This document shows positions 45,532-52,476 of a stretch of DNA of 64,000 nucleotides, piece by piece. How positions within the stretch are numbered: the first letter of the stretch is position 1; each line of letters starts with the position of its first letter. Origin of the DNA: an uncultured Lachnospiraceae bacterium (GTDB taxonomy: Bacteria > Bacillota > Clostridia > Lachnospirales > Lachnospiraceae); the NCBI GenBank assembly GCA_947172645.1, contig CAMWBY010000013.1:62001-126000 (forward strand), written 5' to 3'. The position numbers and the translations under genes were made by a program. Under the pieces are notes generated by a model. It worked only from the letters and a program-made list of their open reading frames with translations. It did not search any database and had not been told where the DNA came from.

Positions 45532-46202
45532 CCTACCGTTTCTCCGGACTCCGCCACCCAATTAACCGACTGTATCCCCGGCACTTTCATCAGTTCATCA
45601 ATCACGGCAAGGTTTAACTCACCTCTTGTCTTAATCTCCAGAATCATTTCCTCATGGCTTGCATCTTTGTTTACCGTGCGGATACGCTGACTGACCACAT
45701 AGGGTTTCAGCTTCTCTTGGAACTGCACCCTGTCGATAGGCTGTTCGCCGCCCATCACCACCAACAGATAGCGGTTCCAGATACCCGGTATCTTACTGGA
45801 AACGATAAGCACCGCGGCAATAAAGAGCACGGATGTAAGCGTCAGGCGATAATTCTGGGCGCTGACGCACAATCCTTCCGCCATGGCCCAGAAGATGAAC
45901 ATCGTATCCCTGCTGTCTTTCACCGCCGTCCTGAAACGGACGATGGACAAGGCGCCTACCATACCCAGGGAAACCGCAATATTACTGCTAATCATCATCA
46001 TAACAATAACCGTGATGAGAAGCATCGTCACCAAAGACCAGTTGAACTTCCGGTTATATACCGCCTTCTCCGAGGTAATATAATAGGTCAGGTATATTAC
46101 CATACCCGTAACCAGACCACACAACAGAATCACAAACGTTCTTTTAATCCCGTAATTTGTGCTATTTGTATAAAAATAACTGAGCACCTCTTCTTTTGAC
46201 AT
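45528..46202 (-). CDS. DUF4956 membrane protein
   Basis: 224 residues. Three to four hydrophobic segments (about 23-45, 57-79 and 105-134) and the conserved SLGMVGALSIVRFRTAVKDS, then RDTMFIFWAMAEGL, identify DUF4956. A cytosolic C-terminal domain with ferredoxin-like pattern follows (ILEIKTRGELNLAVIDELMK). Function unknown; the family co-occurs with VTC-domain polyphosphate polymerases and CotH kinases, as here, suggesting a shared surface or polyphosphate-linked function. Stop overlaps the CotH start by 4 bp. Confidence 0.9.
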   Translation of the reverse strand: MSKEEVLSYFYTNSTNYGIKRTFVILLCGLVTGMVIYLTYYITSEKAVYNRKFNWSLVTMLLITVIVMMMISSNIAVSLGMVGALSIVRFRTAVKDSRDTMFIFWAMAEGLCVSAQNYRLTLTSVLFIAAVLIVSSKIPGIWNRYLLVVMGGEQPIDRVQFQEKLKPYVVSQRIRTVNKDASHEEMILEIKTRGELNLAVIDELMKVPGIQSVNWVAESGETVG

Positions 46203-46335
46203 GTTTACCTCATTTCTGCGCCGCCTGTATCTTCATTCTATGAATATGTCAGTGTATCATTTCCCAATTAGGTATACGTTTTCCAGGTTTGTGCCGGACA
46301 GCGCGCGGCTACAAATCCCCAAATTGCAGGTTCTG

Positions 46336-47043
46336 CTAATAATTAAAATCATAATGCACTTTGCGGCCTGAACAGTACTTGCTATAGGCTCCCTGCGTCA
46401 GATTAAACTGCGCAAGAGTATTCGATATAAATCCCATCAGTTTTCCACTGTATTTTATCTCCAGAACCACATACTCATACTGGATAGGCGTGTAATTGAC
46501 TTCCGGAGAAAAAATATCTAAATTCGATTCACTTGCCCTAATATTCATGTCGAGTGTGACACGCGTGTCATACATGGGATACTTATAGGCAACCCTGTCA
46601 TACGCAATCTGCACTACCGGCCTGTAACAGCCCTGCACCATAATGCTGTAGGCCTCTATGGCTGTCTTTGTACTGTCAAAATAATGTTGCAGCACACCAT
46701 AATTTCCTTGCGAAAGAGCCTCGGCGTCCTCCCGCTCAATCACAAAACTGTGCTTCTGCTGCCAATCGCCGTTTTTCTGTTTGATTTCCAGCTTACACAA
46801 CGACATATCGTTGTCATAAATCCTCAGGCGCACTTTTTTCCTGCTATTGGCACCGGAAAGTTTCTGCGCAAAATCCGTGTCATGGACCGACTCGAAATAG
46901 ACACTGCGCACCGTATAAAAGCCGTCGGCACAATGGCTATCCTTCTCCATAAGCCTGTCAAGACAGTTCTTAATTATATGCGCTTTTTCCAATGGCACCG
47001 TGTATTTAATCTCTTTCCTGAGCGAAATCATCTCTCTATTCAT
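46336..47043 (-). CDS. VTC-domain polyphosphate polymerase
   Basis: 235 residues. RKEIKYTVPLEKAHIIKNCL has the conserved ExK of the CYTH/TTM tunnel fold. Further tunnel residues are in VRSVYFESVHDTDFAQKLSG, then RKKVRLRIY, LEIKQKNGDWQQKHSF, YDRVAYKY and YVVLEIKYSG. The domain is related to yeast Vtc4, which makes polyphosphate from ATP; bacterial members are usually next to DUF4956 and CotH genes. It lies 133 bp upstream of DUF4956 and is probably in one operon with it. Confidence 0.88.
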   Translation of the reverse strand: MNREMISLRKEIKYTVPLEKAHIIKNCLDRLMEKDSHCADGFYTVRSVYFESVHDTDFAQKLSGANSRKKVRLRIYDNDMSLCKLEIKQKNGDWQQKHSFVIEREDAEALSQGNYGVLQHYFDSTKTAIEAYSIMVQGCYRPVVQIAYDRVAYKYPMYDTRVTLDMNIRASESNLDIFSPEVNYTPIQYEYVVLEIKYSGKLMGFISNTLAQFNLTQGAYSKYCSGRKVHYDFNY

Positions 47044-47103
47044 CTGCCGTTTTTGACCTCCTTGGACTACAACATAAATGATGCCTCTTCACTCTACGCA
47101 AAA

Positions 47104-47466
47104 TCAGCCACCCAACTTATCTAACAACATCCGATAATGCCTGTGGCTAATATGCCTTCCGGCCCTTTGTAAACCTTCGATACACCCTCTCACTTCATCT
47201 GGTGTTAATTCATTTTCTTCATAAGCCGCCATAAGTATGCCTATTGTCCCTATGATATTAATATCCATTTGAAAAGCCACAGCTTTAACTTTAATAAACT
47301 GTCCTCGTTTAATCTGGTCGGCTTCAAATTTAAATCGGCTGTCTGTTGTCAATTCATCAAACACTGCCTGTGGTATCAAAACCTGCCCAAATAGTTTTTC
47401 AAGCAAGTCTACACGGTCTATCTTGAGAAGCGATATCAATGGTGTTGTATCCGATACAACAATCAT
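47104..47466 (-). CDS. DUF3368 (PIN-like) toxin, probably internally deleted
   Basis: 120 residues. The N-terminus IVVSDTTPLISLLKIDRVDL and VLIPQAVFDEL, and the C-terminus NIIGTIGILMAAYEENELTP followed by DEVRGCIEGLQ, are those of the DUF3368 toxin family, a PIN-type nuclease. Family members are about 155-165 residues. Between FIKVKAV and AFQMDINIIGTIG the usual segment with the GE(S/A)EA and DD active-site residues is absent while the frame is kept. The protein is probably inactive. The UPF0175 antitoxin gene lies directly upstream with a 4-bp overlap. Confidence 0.82.
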   Translation of the reverse strand: MIVVSDTTPLISLLKIDRVDLLEKLFGQVLIPQAVFDELTTDSRFKFEADQIKRGQFIKVKAVAFQMDINIIGTIGILMAAYEENELTPDEVRGCIEGLQRAGRHISHRHYRMLLDKLGG

Positions 47467-47753
47467 TCTGCCGCCTCCCTCTTTTTTAAATTCCTGAAAG
47501 TCTCCAACTCTGAATCAAGTTCATCCATTGTCATATCCAGATATGAATATCCCAATTTGTCATAAATATCAATCAGTTCTGACTTTCTGATTCCCAAAAT
47601 CTCCGCTGCACCGCCATGTGATATAGTCTCATTTAATATATAAGGATATAGAAGAAGTGCATTTCTGATAAGCATCGTTTCTGAGTCCATATCCTTCAAA
47701 TATTTTGACATTCCTACCGGCACTCTTATTGTTACAGATTCCGTTGTTACCAT
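47463..47753 (-). CDS. UPF0175 family antitoxin
   Basis: 96 residues. SVTIRVPVGMSKYLKDM and the C-terminal part GGAAEILGIRKSELIDIYDK, then LGYSYLDMTMDEL, match UPF0175 (ribbon-helix-helix-like DNA-binding antitoxin with a helix-turn-helix-like AAEILGI). The family pairs with DUF3368 toxins, as seen here (4-bp overlap with the downstream gene). GAGGAG is 7 nt upstream of the ATG, and TATAAATTTATA just upstream of that ribosome site is a 12-bp palindrome suited to autoregulation. Confidence 0.85.
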   Translation of the reverse strand: MVTTESVTIRVPVGMSKYLKDMDSETMLIRNALLLYPYILNETISHGGAAEILGIRKSELIDIYDKLGYSYLDMTMDELDSELETFRNLKKREAAE

Positions 47754-47931
47754 AATATTACATCTCCTCTATAAATTTATATTTTCCAATACGCCTGTCT
47801 GCTTAATTCTCTAAATGAAATATTCCATCTATTTATTTACGCTTTTAATTTTCCCATTGCAGTATCTCTCTTTCCTTACATCACAATTTTCAGCCGAGAA
47901 ATTGATAATTAGAAAAAATTTTTTCCAAACT

Positions 47932-47960
47932 ATTATATACCAAAAAGTTCTTTTTCTCAA
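47932..47960 (-). promoter_or_regulatory. Promoter upstream of the toxin-antitoxin genes
   Basis: Minus strand TTGAGA (47955-47960), a 17-bp spacer and TATAAT (47932-47937). It would give a leader of about 170 nt to the UPF0175 gene. The 47754-47931 segment is AT-rich with no further gene seen. Confidence 0.6.
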
Positions 47961-47996
47961 TCAGATTCTTCGTTTATGTTTTCCGCTCCCCAACTC

Positions 47997-48788
47997 CTAC
48001 ACCGCCTTAAGCCGCACGGCTATATCGTCTGCGCAAAGAGCCAAATATGCGGACAGCGCCTCGTCATCTTTGCAATAGTCCTTTACGAAAGCGGCCGTCA
48101 TCTTCCCAATCTGCCTGCTGACTTCCGGAGTTTCCATAGCAGAAAGCTTCTCCCGTATCCGGGCAAAGTCTTCCTCCGCCGGATAACTCCCGTACATGGA
48201 CTTACCTGCATACATCTGTCCGGCCACAGCTGCAAGCATGATTTCGCATAGATTTCCTATGATGTCTTCATAGGCATTGTCATATTCGCGCAGCGTATCC
48301 AAAATATACTCCCGCGGAAACGCACGCAGAAATCTCTGCTCCAGACGGATACAGGCAATATATTCATAAATTTTGTCTATTCCGGAATATCCGCTCAAGT
48401 CGCACAACACCGGGTAGTCCAATGTCAGGATAGTGTCCTGGGGTGCATATTTCATATCATACCATTTAAAAAATTCCGGCATCCCCTTCACAAAAGTGTC
48501 CGCAAGACAACGGTTCCCATAGCTGTCAAATTCCGCCAGAACTTTATGGTAAAGAATAAGCGCCAACTTGACTTTCTTCTCCACGCAGGACGCTCCCATC
48601 TCATAGGCCTTCCGGGCCGTCATTCCGTCTGCGGAGACGATTTGGTTTCGTCCCTCTTCTTCCAGTTCACGGATGGAGTACAATACAGCCCCCATCAACT
48701 GCTCTGCTTTCTCATATGTGACCGATGTACTCTCCCCCGCGGTATACTTCTCCGCAAGCTTCCCCACAATCGGGAGCAACTCTTCCAT
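47997..48788 (-). CDS. DUF6179 family protein
   Basis: About 263 residues, mainly helical, soluble. ELLPIVGKLAEKYTAGESTS, then VTYEKAEQLMGAVLY, and LPxFFKWYDMKYAPQDTILT (here MPEFFKWY) and LDYPVLCDLSGYSGIDKIYE match the DUF6179 family of Clostridia. Function unknown. It follows the DUF6323 gene in the same direction, the usual pairing of these two families. The start is uncertain: ATG at 48788 has AGGGA 7 nt upstream, while ATG at 48809 has none; the frame is open further upstream but without a start codon. Confidence 0.78.
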   Translation of the reverse strand: MEELLPIVGKLAEKYTAGESTSVTYEKAEQLMGAVLYSIRELEEEGRNQIVSADGMTARKAYEMGASCVEKKVKLALILYHKVLAEFDSYGNRCLADTFVKGMPEFFKWYDMKYAPQDTILTLDYPVLCDLSGYSGIDKIYEYIACIRLEQRFLRAFPREYILDTLREYDNAYEDIIGNLCEIMLAAVAGQMYAGKSMYGSYPAEEDFARIREKLSAMETPEVSRQIGKMTAAFVKDYCKDDEALSAYLALCADDIAVRLKAV

Positions 48789-48961
48789 TTGATATCCCTG
48801 GTAGCCCATACATTTGTCGGTTACAGCCCACGCTCGTTTATTTCCGCAAACAACAGGCCAAACGATTGCACGCAGGCCGTAACGCCCTCCCCTCCGTTTT
48901 TCTTCTTTTTGCCATTTCTATACTGCTTTTATCCCAAAATCCTAACGATAAGATTCAAGAT

Positions 48962-49483
48962 TCAAAAAAGGTCATACAACGCTTCCAAATACAGGCCATG
49001 GTCCCATCTTTTTACCTCGTCTAAAGCTTCATACTCCCCATGCCCTTCCGAAGCCTTGTAGCCCCTGTAACCTGCCCGGATTGCCTGCGCGAAAATCGTG
49101 AGGCACGTCCCTTCCAGATAGTCCAAATCCCCGTAGCAGACCTTATCAAACTGCTCTCTCATAAAATGCAGAAGTTCATCGTCCGATATTTCATCCTGCA
49201 TCTCATTCTTGTAGGCATAGAAAATTTCCTGTAACCTGACAAGCGTGTCAACATAATTGTCCTGGTCAATAAAATCAGAGTCGCAAAATTCATAGATAAT
49301 CCTGGGCGTTATCCCTTCCCCGAACTCTACCCTGCGTTGTACCCGCAAAGCGTTGTTCTTCTGTGCCAAAACCAATTCCGCCTCCTCCTCGCTTAAAGTC
49401 AGCCCATACTTTTCCGTGACTCGGTTTACCTCCACAATCTTTGCCAACTGGTTCTTCTCCTGCAATGCCATCATCCATTCCAT
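48962..49483 (-). CDS. DUF6323 family protein
   Basis: About 173 residues, helical, soluble. EVNRVTEKYGLTLSEEEAEL, then VLAQKNNALRVQRRVEF and IIYEFCDSDFIDQDNYVDTL are typical of DUF6323, a short family found next to DUF6179 in Lachnospiraceae. Function unknown. The start at 49483 has GGGGGAGGG 6 nt upstream; ATG at 49534 adds 17 residues without a site. It is divergent from the structured RNA candidate at 49585. Confidence 0.8.
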   Translation of the reverse strand: MEWMMALQEKNQLAKIVEVNRVTEKYGLTLSEEEAELVLAQKNNALRVQRRVEFGEGITPRIIYEFCDSDFIDQDNYVDTLVRLQEIFYAYKNEMQDEISDDELLHFMREQFDKVCYGDLDYLEGTCLTIFAQAIRAGYRGYKASEGHGEYEALDEVKRWDHGLYLEALYDLF

Positions 49484-49572
49484 AAGCGTCCCTCCCCCAA
49501 AATGCATTCGGAATTTGATTGTATCATCACCCAAATATTTACACCAGTCTTATATTTCCCCCAATTCTATGG

Positions 49573-49578
49573 TATAAT
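49573..49578 (+). promoter_or_regulatory. Extended -10 promoter in front of the structured RNA candidate
   Basis: TGGTATAAT (extended -10) is followed at a 6-nt distance by the first base of the long fold starting at 49585. The -35 (TTATAT at 17 bp) is weak, as is usual with an extended -10. Confidence 0.55.
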
Positions 49579-49584
49579 GTACAT

Positions 49585-49722
49585 GGCAGCAATGAGCAGC
49601 GCCAAATTGTAAGATGGTAAAAAGACAGCTTGCTGGCTCTTTTACCGGATTACAATTTGATAGGGCGAACGCCCGTGAGCGAGATGCAGCAAAGCGTAAT
49701 CGAGCTTGCACTGCTAACTGCC
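49585..49722 (+). ncRNA. Candidate structured RNA of about 138 nt
   Basis: The two ends pair: GGCAG (49585-49589) with CTGCC (49718-49722) and GCAG (49596-49599) with CTGC (49711-49714). Inside is a long hairpin, CAAATTGTAA/TTACAATTTG (49603-49612 and 49650-49659) capped by GGTAAAA/TTTTACC (49616-49622 and 49640-49646), followed by a GGGC-GAAC-GCCC hairpin (49663-49674). A predicted promoter places the transcription start at its first base. It could be a leader or riboswitch for the XRE gene at 49841, or an independent RNA; it could also be a repeated palindromic DNA element. No known family was recognised. Confidence 0.5.
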
Positions 49723-49840
49723 AACAACAGTTTATTGTATCCCCCGCCACCATAATCCTTTTTTATGTATTTTGGAGTTTACTATCTTTTGTTGTGTAAT
49801 AATGAATCTGACAACAATACACACCCGAAAGGTAGTACAT

Positions 49841-50191
49841 ATGAAAGAGTTACGCGAAATTATACGAGACTTGCGGGAAGACCGTGACCTCAAACAGAAA
49901 ACAATCGCAAACTATCTGGGCATTTCCCAACAGACATATTCTAACTACGAGAACGGACACCGAGAAATACCGACATGGGTAGTTGTCGCCTTGGCACAAT
50001 ACTATAAAGTCAGCACTGATTATCTCTTAGGCACGGATACAAGTTATCTGGGCAATACAAATCTCAAAAACCCGTATCTGGAAAACATCACCATGCACGA
50101 CATCATCTACGACATTCAAAAGCTAAAACGCAATGAGCGAAGGGATTTAATTAAATATATACGGTTCCTAAAACATTCTGACGGTTCATAA
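49841..50191 (+). CDS. Small XRE-family regulator
   Basis: 116 residues. Cro/CI helix-turn-helix at residues 4-60 (LREIIRDLREDRDLKQKTIA, then NYLGISQQTYSNYENGHREI), followed by a short C-terminal tail (HDIIYDIQKLKRNERRDLIK). It is a clear paralogue of the gene at 59153. The start at 49841 has GAAAGG 8 nt upstream. TTGTTGT and ACAACAA (49789-49795 and 49811-49817) form an inverted repeat just upstream, a candidate operator. Target unknown. Confidence 0.88.
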   Translation: MKELREIIRDLREDRDLKQKTIANYLGISQQTYSNYENGHREIPTWVVVALAQYYKVSTDYLLGTDTSYLGNTNLKNPYLENITMHDIIYDIQKLKRNERRDLIKYIRFLKHSDGS

Positions 50192-50205
50192 AGAACTTTC
50201 CTACT

Positions 50206-50233
50206 AAAGAGCTCCTGTATCAAGGGGCTCTTT
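50206..50233 (+). terminator. Hairpin after the XRE gene
   Basis: AAAGAGCTCC (50206-50215) and GGGGCTCTTT (50224-50233) pair over 10 bp with one G-U type mismatch and an 8-nt loop, 15 bp after the stop. The U tract is only the end of the stem. Confidence 0.5.
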
Positions 50234-50407
50234 ACTGTGTCTTCCCATACTCTCCGATAAGATAAAAGATTGTTGATTTACCGCGTCTTTTAAAGTATGA
50301 TAGACAGTGGATGTCTTAGACCGGAATTTCTGATACAGGAAGGCTGCTTGTTTTCAGAAGGGCGGACGTCACATACCGACAATACAGAATAATCAGGAAT
50401 GAATCAT

Positions 50408-51142
50408 ATGAAAATAACAATATGCGACGACAGCATAGAAGACCTAAGTAAAATAGAGAAAGCATTACAAAAATACATAGACCACAACACCAGTACCAGT
50501 TTCGAAATAACAAAATATTCAGACCCCGGAAGGCTGTCCCGGAACGTATCCGAAAGACAGTTCGCCGACATCTATATATTAGACTTGATTATGTCTAATC
50601 AGACAGGAATCGACATCGGCAGGCAGCTTCGTAAGTCCGGCTGCCAAAACCCAATCATATATATCACCTCGTCGGATGACTTTGCCCTGGATGCTTACCA
50701 GGTACACGCGGTAAGGTATCTTCTGAAACCGCTCAATGAAACCGACCTTTTTGAGGCTATGGATTATGCCCTCTCCTGTGGTGAAGCCAAAAACGGCCCT
50801 GTCTACCTGATTAAGACCAAGGACGGACTGATTTCCGTGCCATATGCAAAAATAGAATATATTGAAAATGTGTCCCGGACACTGGATGTCCATCTGACAG
50901 ACGGAGAAAACATAAAAAGCATCTTTATCCGTAAATCTTTCGACGATGAAATCGGTGAACTCTTACAGGACAAATGCTTCATACAAGCCCATAAGTCTTA
51001 CATTATCAACCTGAATTGTGTGAAACAACTCACCCAATCGACCGTCATCATGGAAAGCGGCAAGCACATTCCGGTCAGCAAGACAAAGACAGCTAACGTA
51101 AAAAAGGCATATTTGGCCTTCATCGCAGAGCAATACAGATAG
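50408..51142 (+). CDS. LytTR response regulator (AgrA-like)
   Basis: 244 residues. Receiver domain: D7, D8, phosphorylation site D59 in DIYILDLIM and Lys in YLLKPL. The C-terminal LytTR DNA-binding domain has DGLISVPYAKIEYIENVSRT and FIQAHKSYIINLNCVKQLTQ. LytTR regulators bind paired direct repeats and control virulence, bacteriocin or quorum-sensing genes. ATG at 50408 has AGGAA 8 nt upstream (an ATG at 50399 is too close). It is followed by its kinase 42 bp later. Confidence 0.93.
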   Translation: MKITICDDSIEDLSKIEKALQKYIDHNTSTSFEITKYSDPGRLSRNVSERQFADIYILDLIMSNQTGIDIGRQLRKSGCQNPIIYITSSDDFALDAYQVHAVRYLLKPLNETDLFEAMDYALSCGEAKNGPVYLIKTKDGLISVPYAKIEYIENVSRTLDVHLTDGENIKSIFIRKSFDDEIGELLQDKCFIQAHKSYIINLNCVKQLTQSTVIMESGKHIPVSKTKTANVKKAYLAFIAEQYR

Positions 51143-51184
51143 GTCAGAATATGGCAACTTACCAATTGGCCCAAAGGAGTTACT

Positions 51185-52474
51185 ATGGAATATTTTAAAA
51201 ATATCTCTTATTTAATCAGCCATATATATTTAATGCTGTTTATTTATCTGTTTGTTGCCCACCGCTACTCTAAACGCACAACAGCCGCCGTATGCTTTTC
51301 CGCCGGAATGATCCTGACACTCACCGACTGCCTGAAATTAAATATTCTCCCGGAAAGCGACCTATGCTATCTCATCGTAACCATTGTACAAATCCTAATC
51401 ACCCAATCCACGGTAATCCTTATATCCGAAAACAGAGACAGCAAAGCCCTTTTTCTGGGACTCAGCGCGTCCAATTATGTCATTTCCGGCAGTATCCTTG
51501 CCGCCGTTCTGCATATTTATACTGGCAACGATGCTCTCGCTTTGGCCGGAAGCTTTTTGACACACCTTATTATTCTTGTGCTTCTGTACTATAAAATGAA
51601 AGACCTGTATTTCAAATGGTACGGAAAAGAATACATGAAAAACTGGTGGGAACTGTGCCTCATTCCAGTCTTTTTTTATTGCGGTTTTTCCTTCCTGGCC
51701 TTTTTCCCACATACTCTTTACGAAAATCCCGACAATATTCCAGGAACCATCTTTTTTATTATCACAATGTTCGTATCCTATGTTGTGGTACTCCGGTATG
51801 TGGAAAGCGAATCCAACCGGGCGGGTATCTACTGGAAAAACGTACTGTTCGAATCCTACATCAAAGGTCTGGAAAACCACTCCCACCTTGTGGAGCAGGC
51901 GGAAACAAACCTGAGAATACTGCGCCATGATATGCGGCATTATTCGAGTATGATTGACTCGTTGCTGACCCAGGGAAAATATGAAGAAATCCGCAAACTG
52001 ACGGCCTATATCAATAAAGTGACCGATGAAAACAAGGTTCCCAAATACAGCAATAATATGATTGTCAACTCCATTATCTGCGAAACAATGGACTGGGCGC
52101 ATTCTCTGGACATCAGTGTAAACTTAGACGCAAGTATCCCCAGGGAGCTTCCTGTCAGCGAATACGAGCTTGCCGCCGTCATTGCCAATTTATTTGAGAA
52201 TGCATTTATCTGCGTAAAAGACTTTAAGAAAGAGAAAAAGTATATCAACGCAAAAGTACACTGTGCCCAGGATCATTTACTTATCCAGATGGAGAACGAA
52301 TACGAAAATGAAATCTTCTTCGACCCCCTGACTGGGCTTCCCAAAAGCAGGCAGGGCAAAAACCATGGCGTGGGGATGCAGAGTATCTCCGCCTTCTCTG
52401 ACAAAATTGGCGGCAACATCGGCTGCTACTGCGAGAACGGGATGTTCCACATTATGCTGTTTGCGAAATTCTGA
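51185..52474 (+). CDS. GHKL sensor histidine kinase (AgrC-like)
   Basis: 429 residues. Six to seven N-terminal membrane segments (to about residue 205), a dimerisation region with LRHDMRHY (His248), and a GHKL-type ATPase: NLFENAF (N box) and GVGMQSISAFS (G box), then IGGNIGCYCENGMF. This is the architecture of peptide pheromone receptors such as AgrC. No AgrB-like protease or peptide gene is visible nearby, so the signal is unknown. It ends 2 bp from the convergent giant-protein gene. Confidence 0.92.
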   Translation: MEYFKNISYLISHIYLMLFIYLFVAHRYSKRTTAAVCFSAGMILTLTDCLKLNILPESDLCYLIVTIVQILITQSTVILISENRDSKALFLGLSASNYVISGSILAAVLHIYTGNDALALAGSFLTHLIILVLLYYKMKDLYFKWYGKEYMKNWWELCLIPVFFYCGFSFLAFFPHTLYENPDNIPGTIFFIITMFVSYVVVLRYVESESNRAGIYWKNVLFESYIKGLENHSHLVEQAETNLRILRHDMRHYSSMIDSLLTQGKYEEIRKLTAYINKVTDENKVPKYSNNMIVNSIICETMDWAHSLDISVNLDASIPRELPVSEYELAAVIANLFENAFICVKDFKKEKKYINAKVHCAQDHLLIQMENEYENEIFFDPLTGLPKSRQGKNHGVGMQSISAFSDKIGGNIGCYCENGMFHIMLFAKF

Positions 52475-52476
52475 AT

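Noticed and set aside
49585..49722. Retron msr-msd or TnpB/IS200 guide RNA interpretation of the structured element
   Set aside because: No reverse transcriptase or TnpB gene is adjacent.
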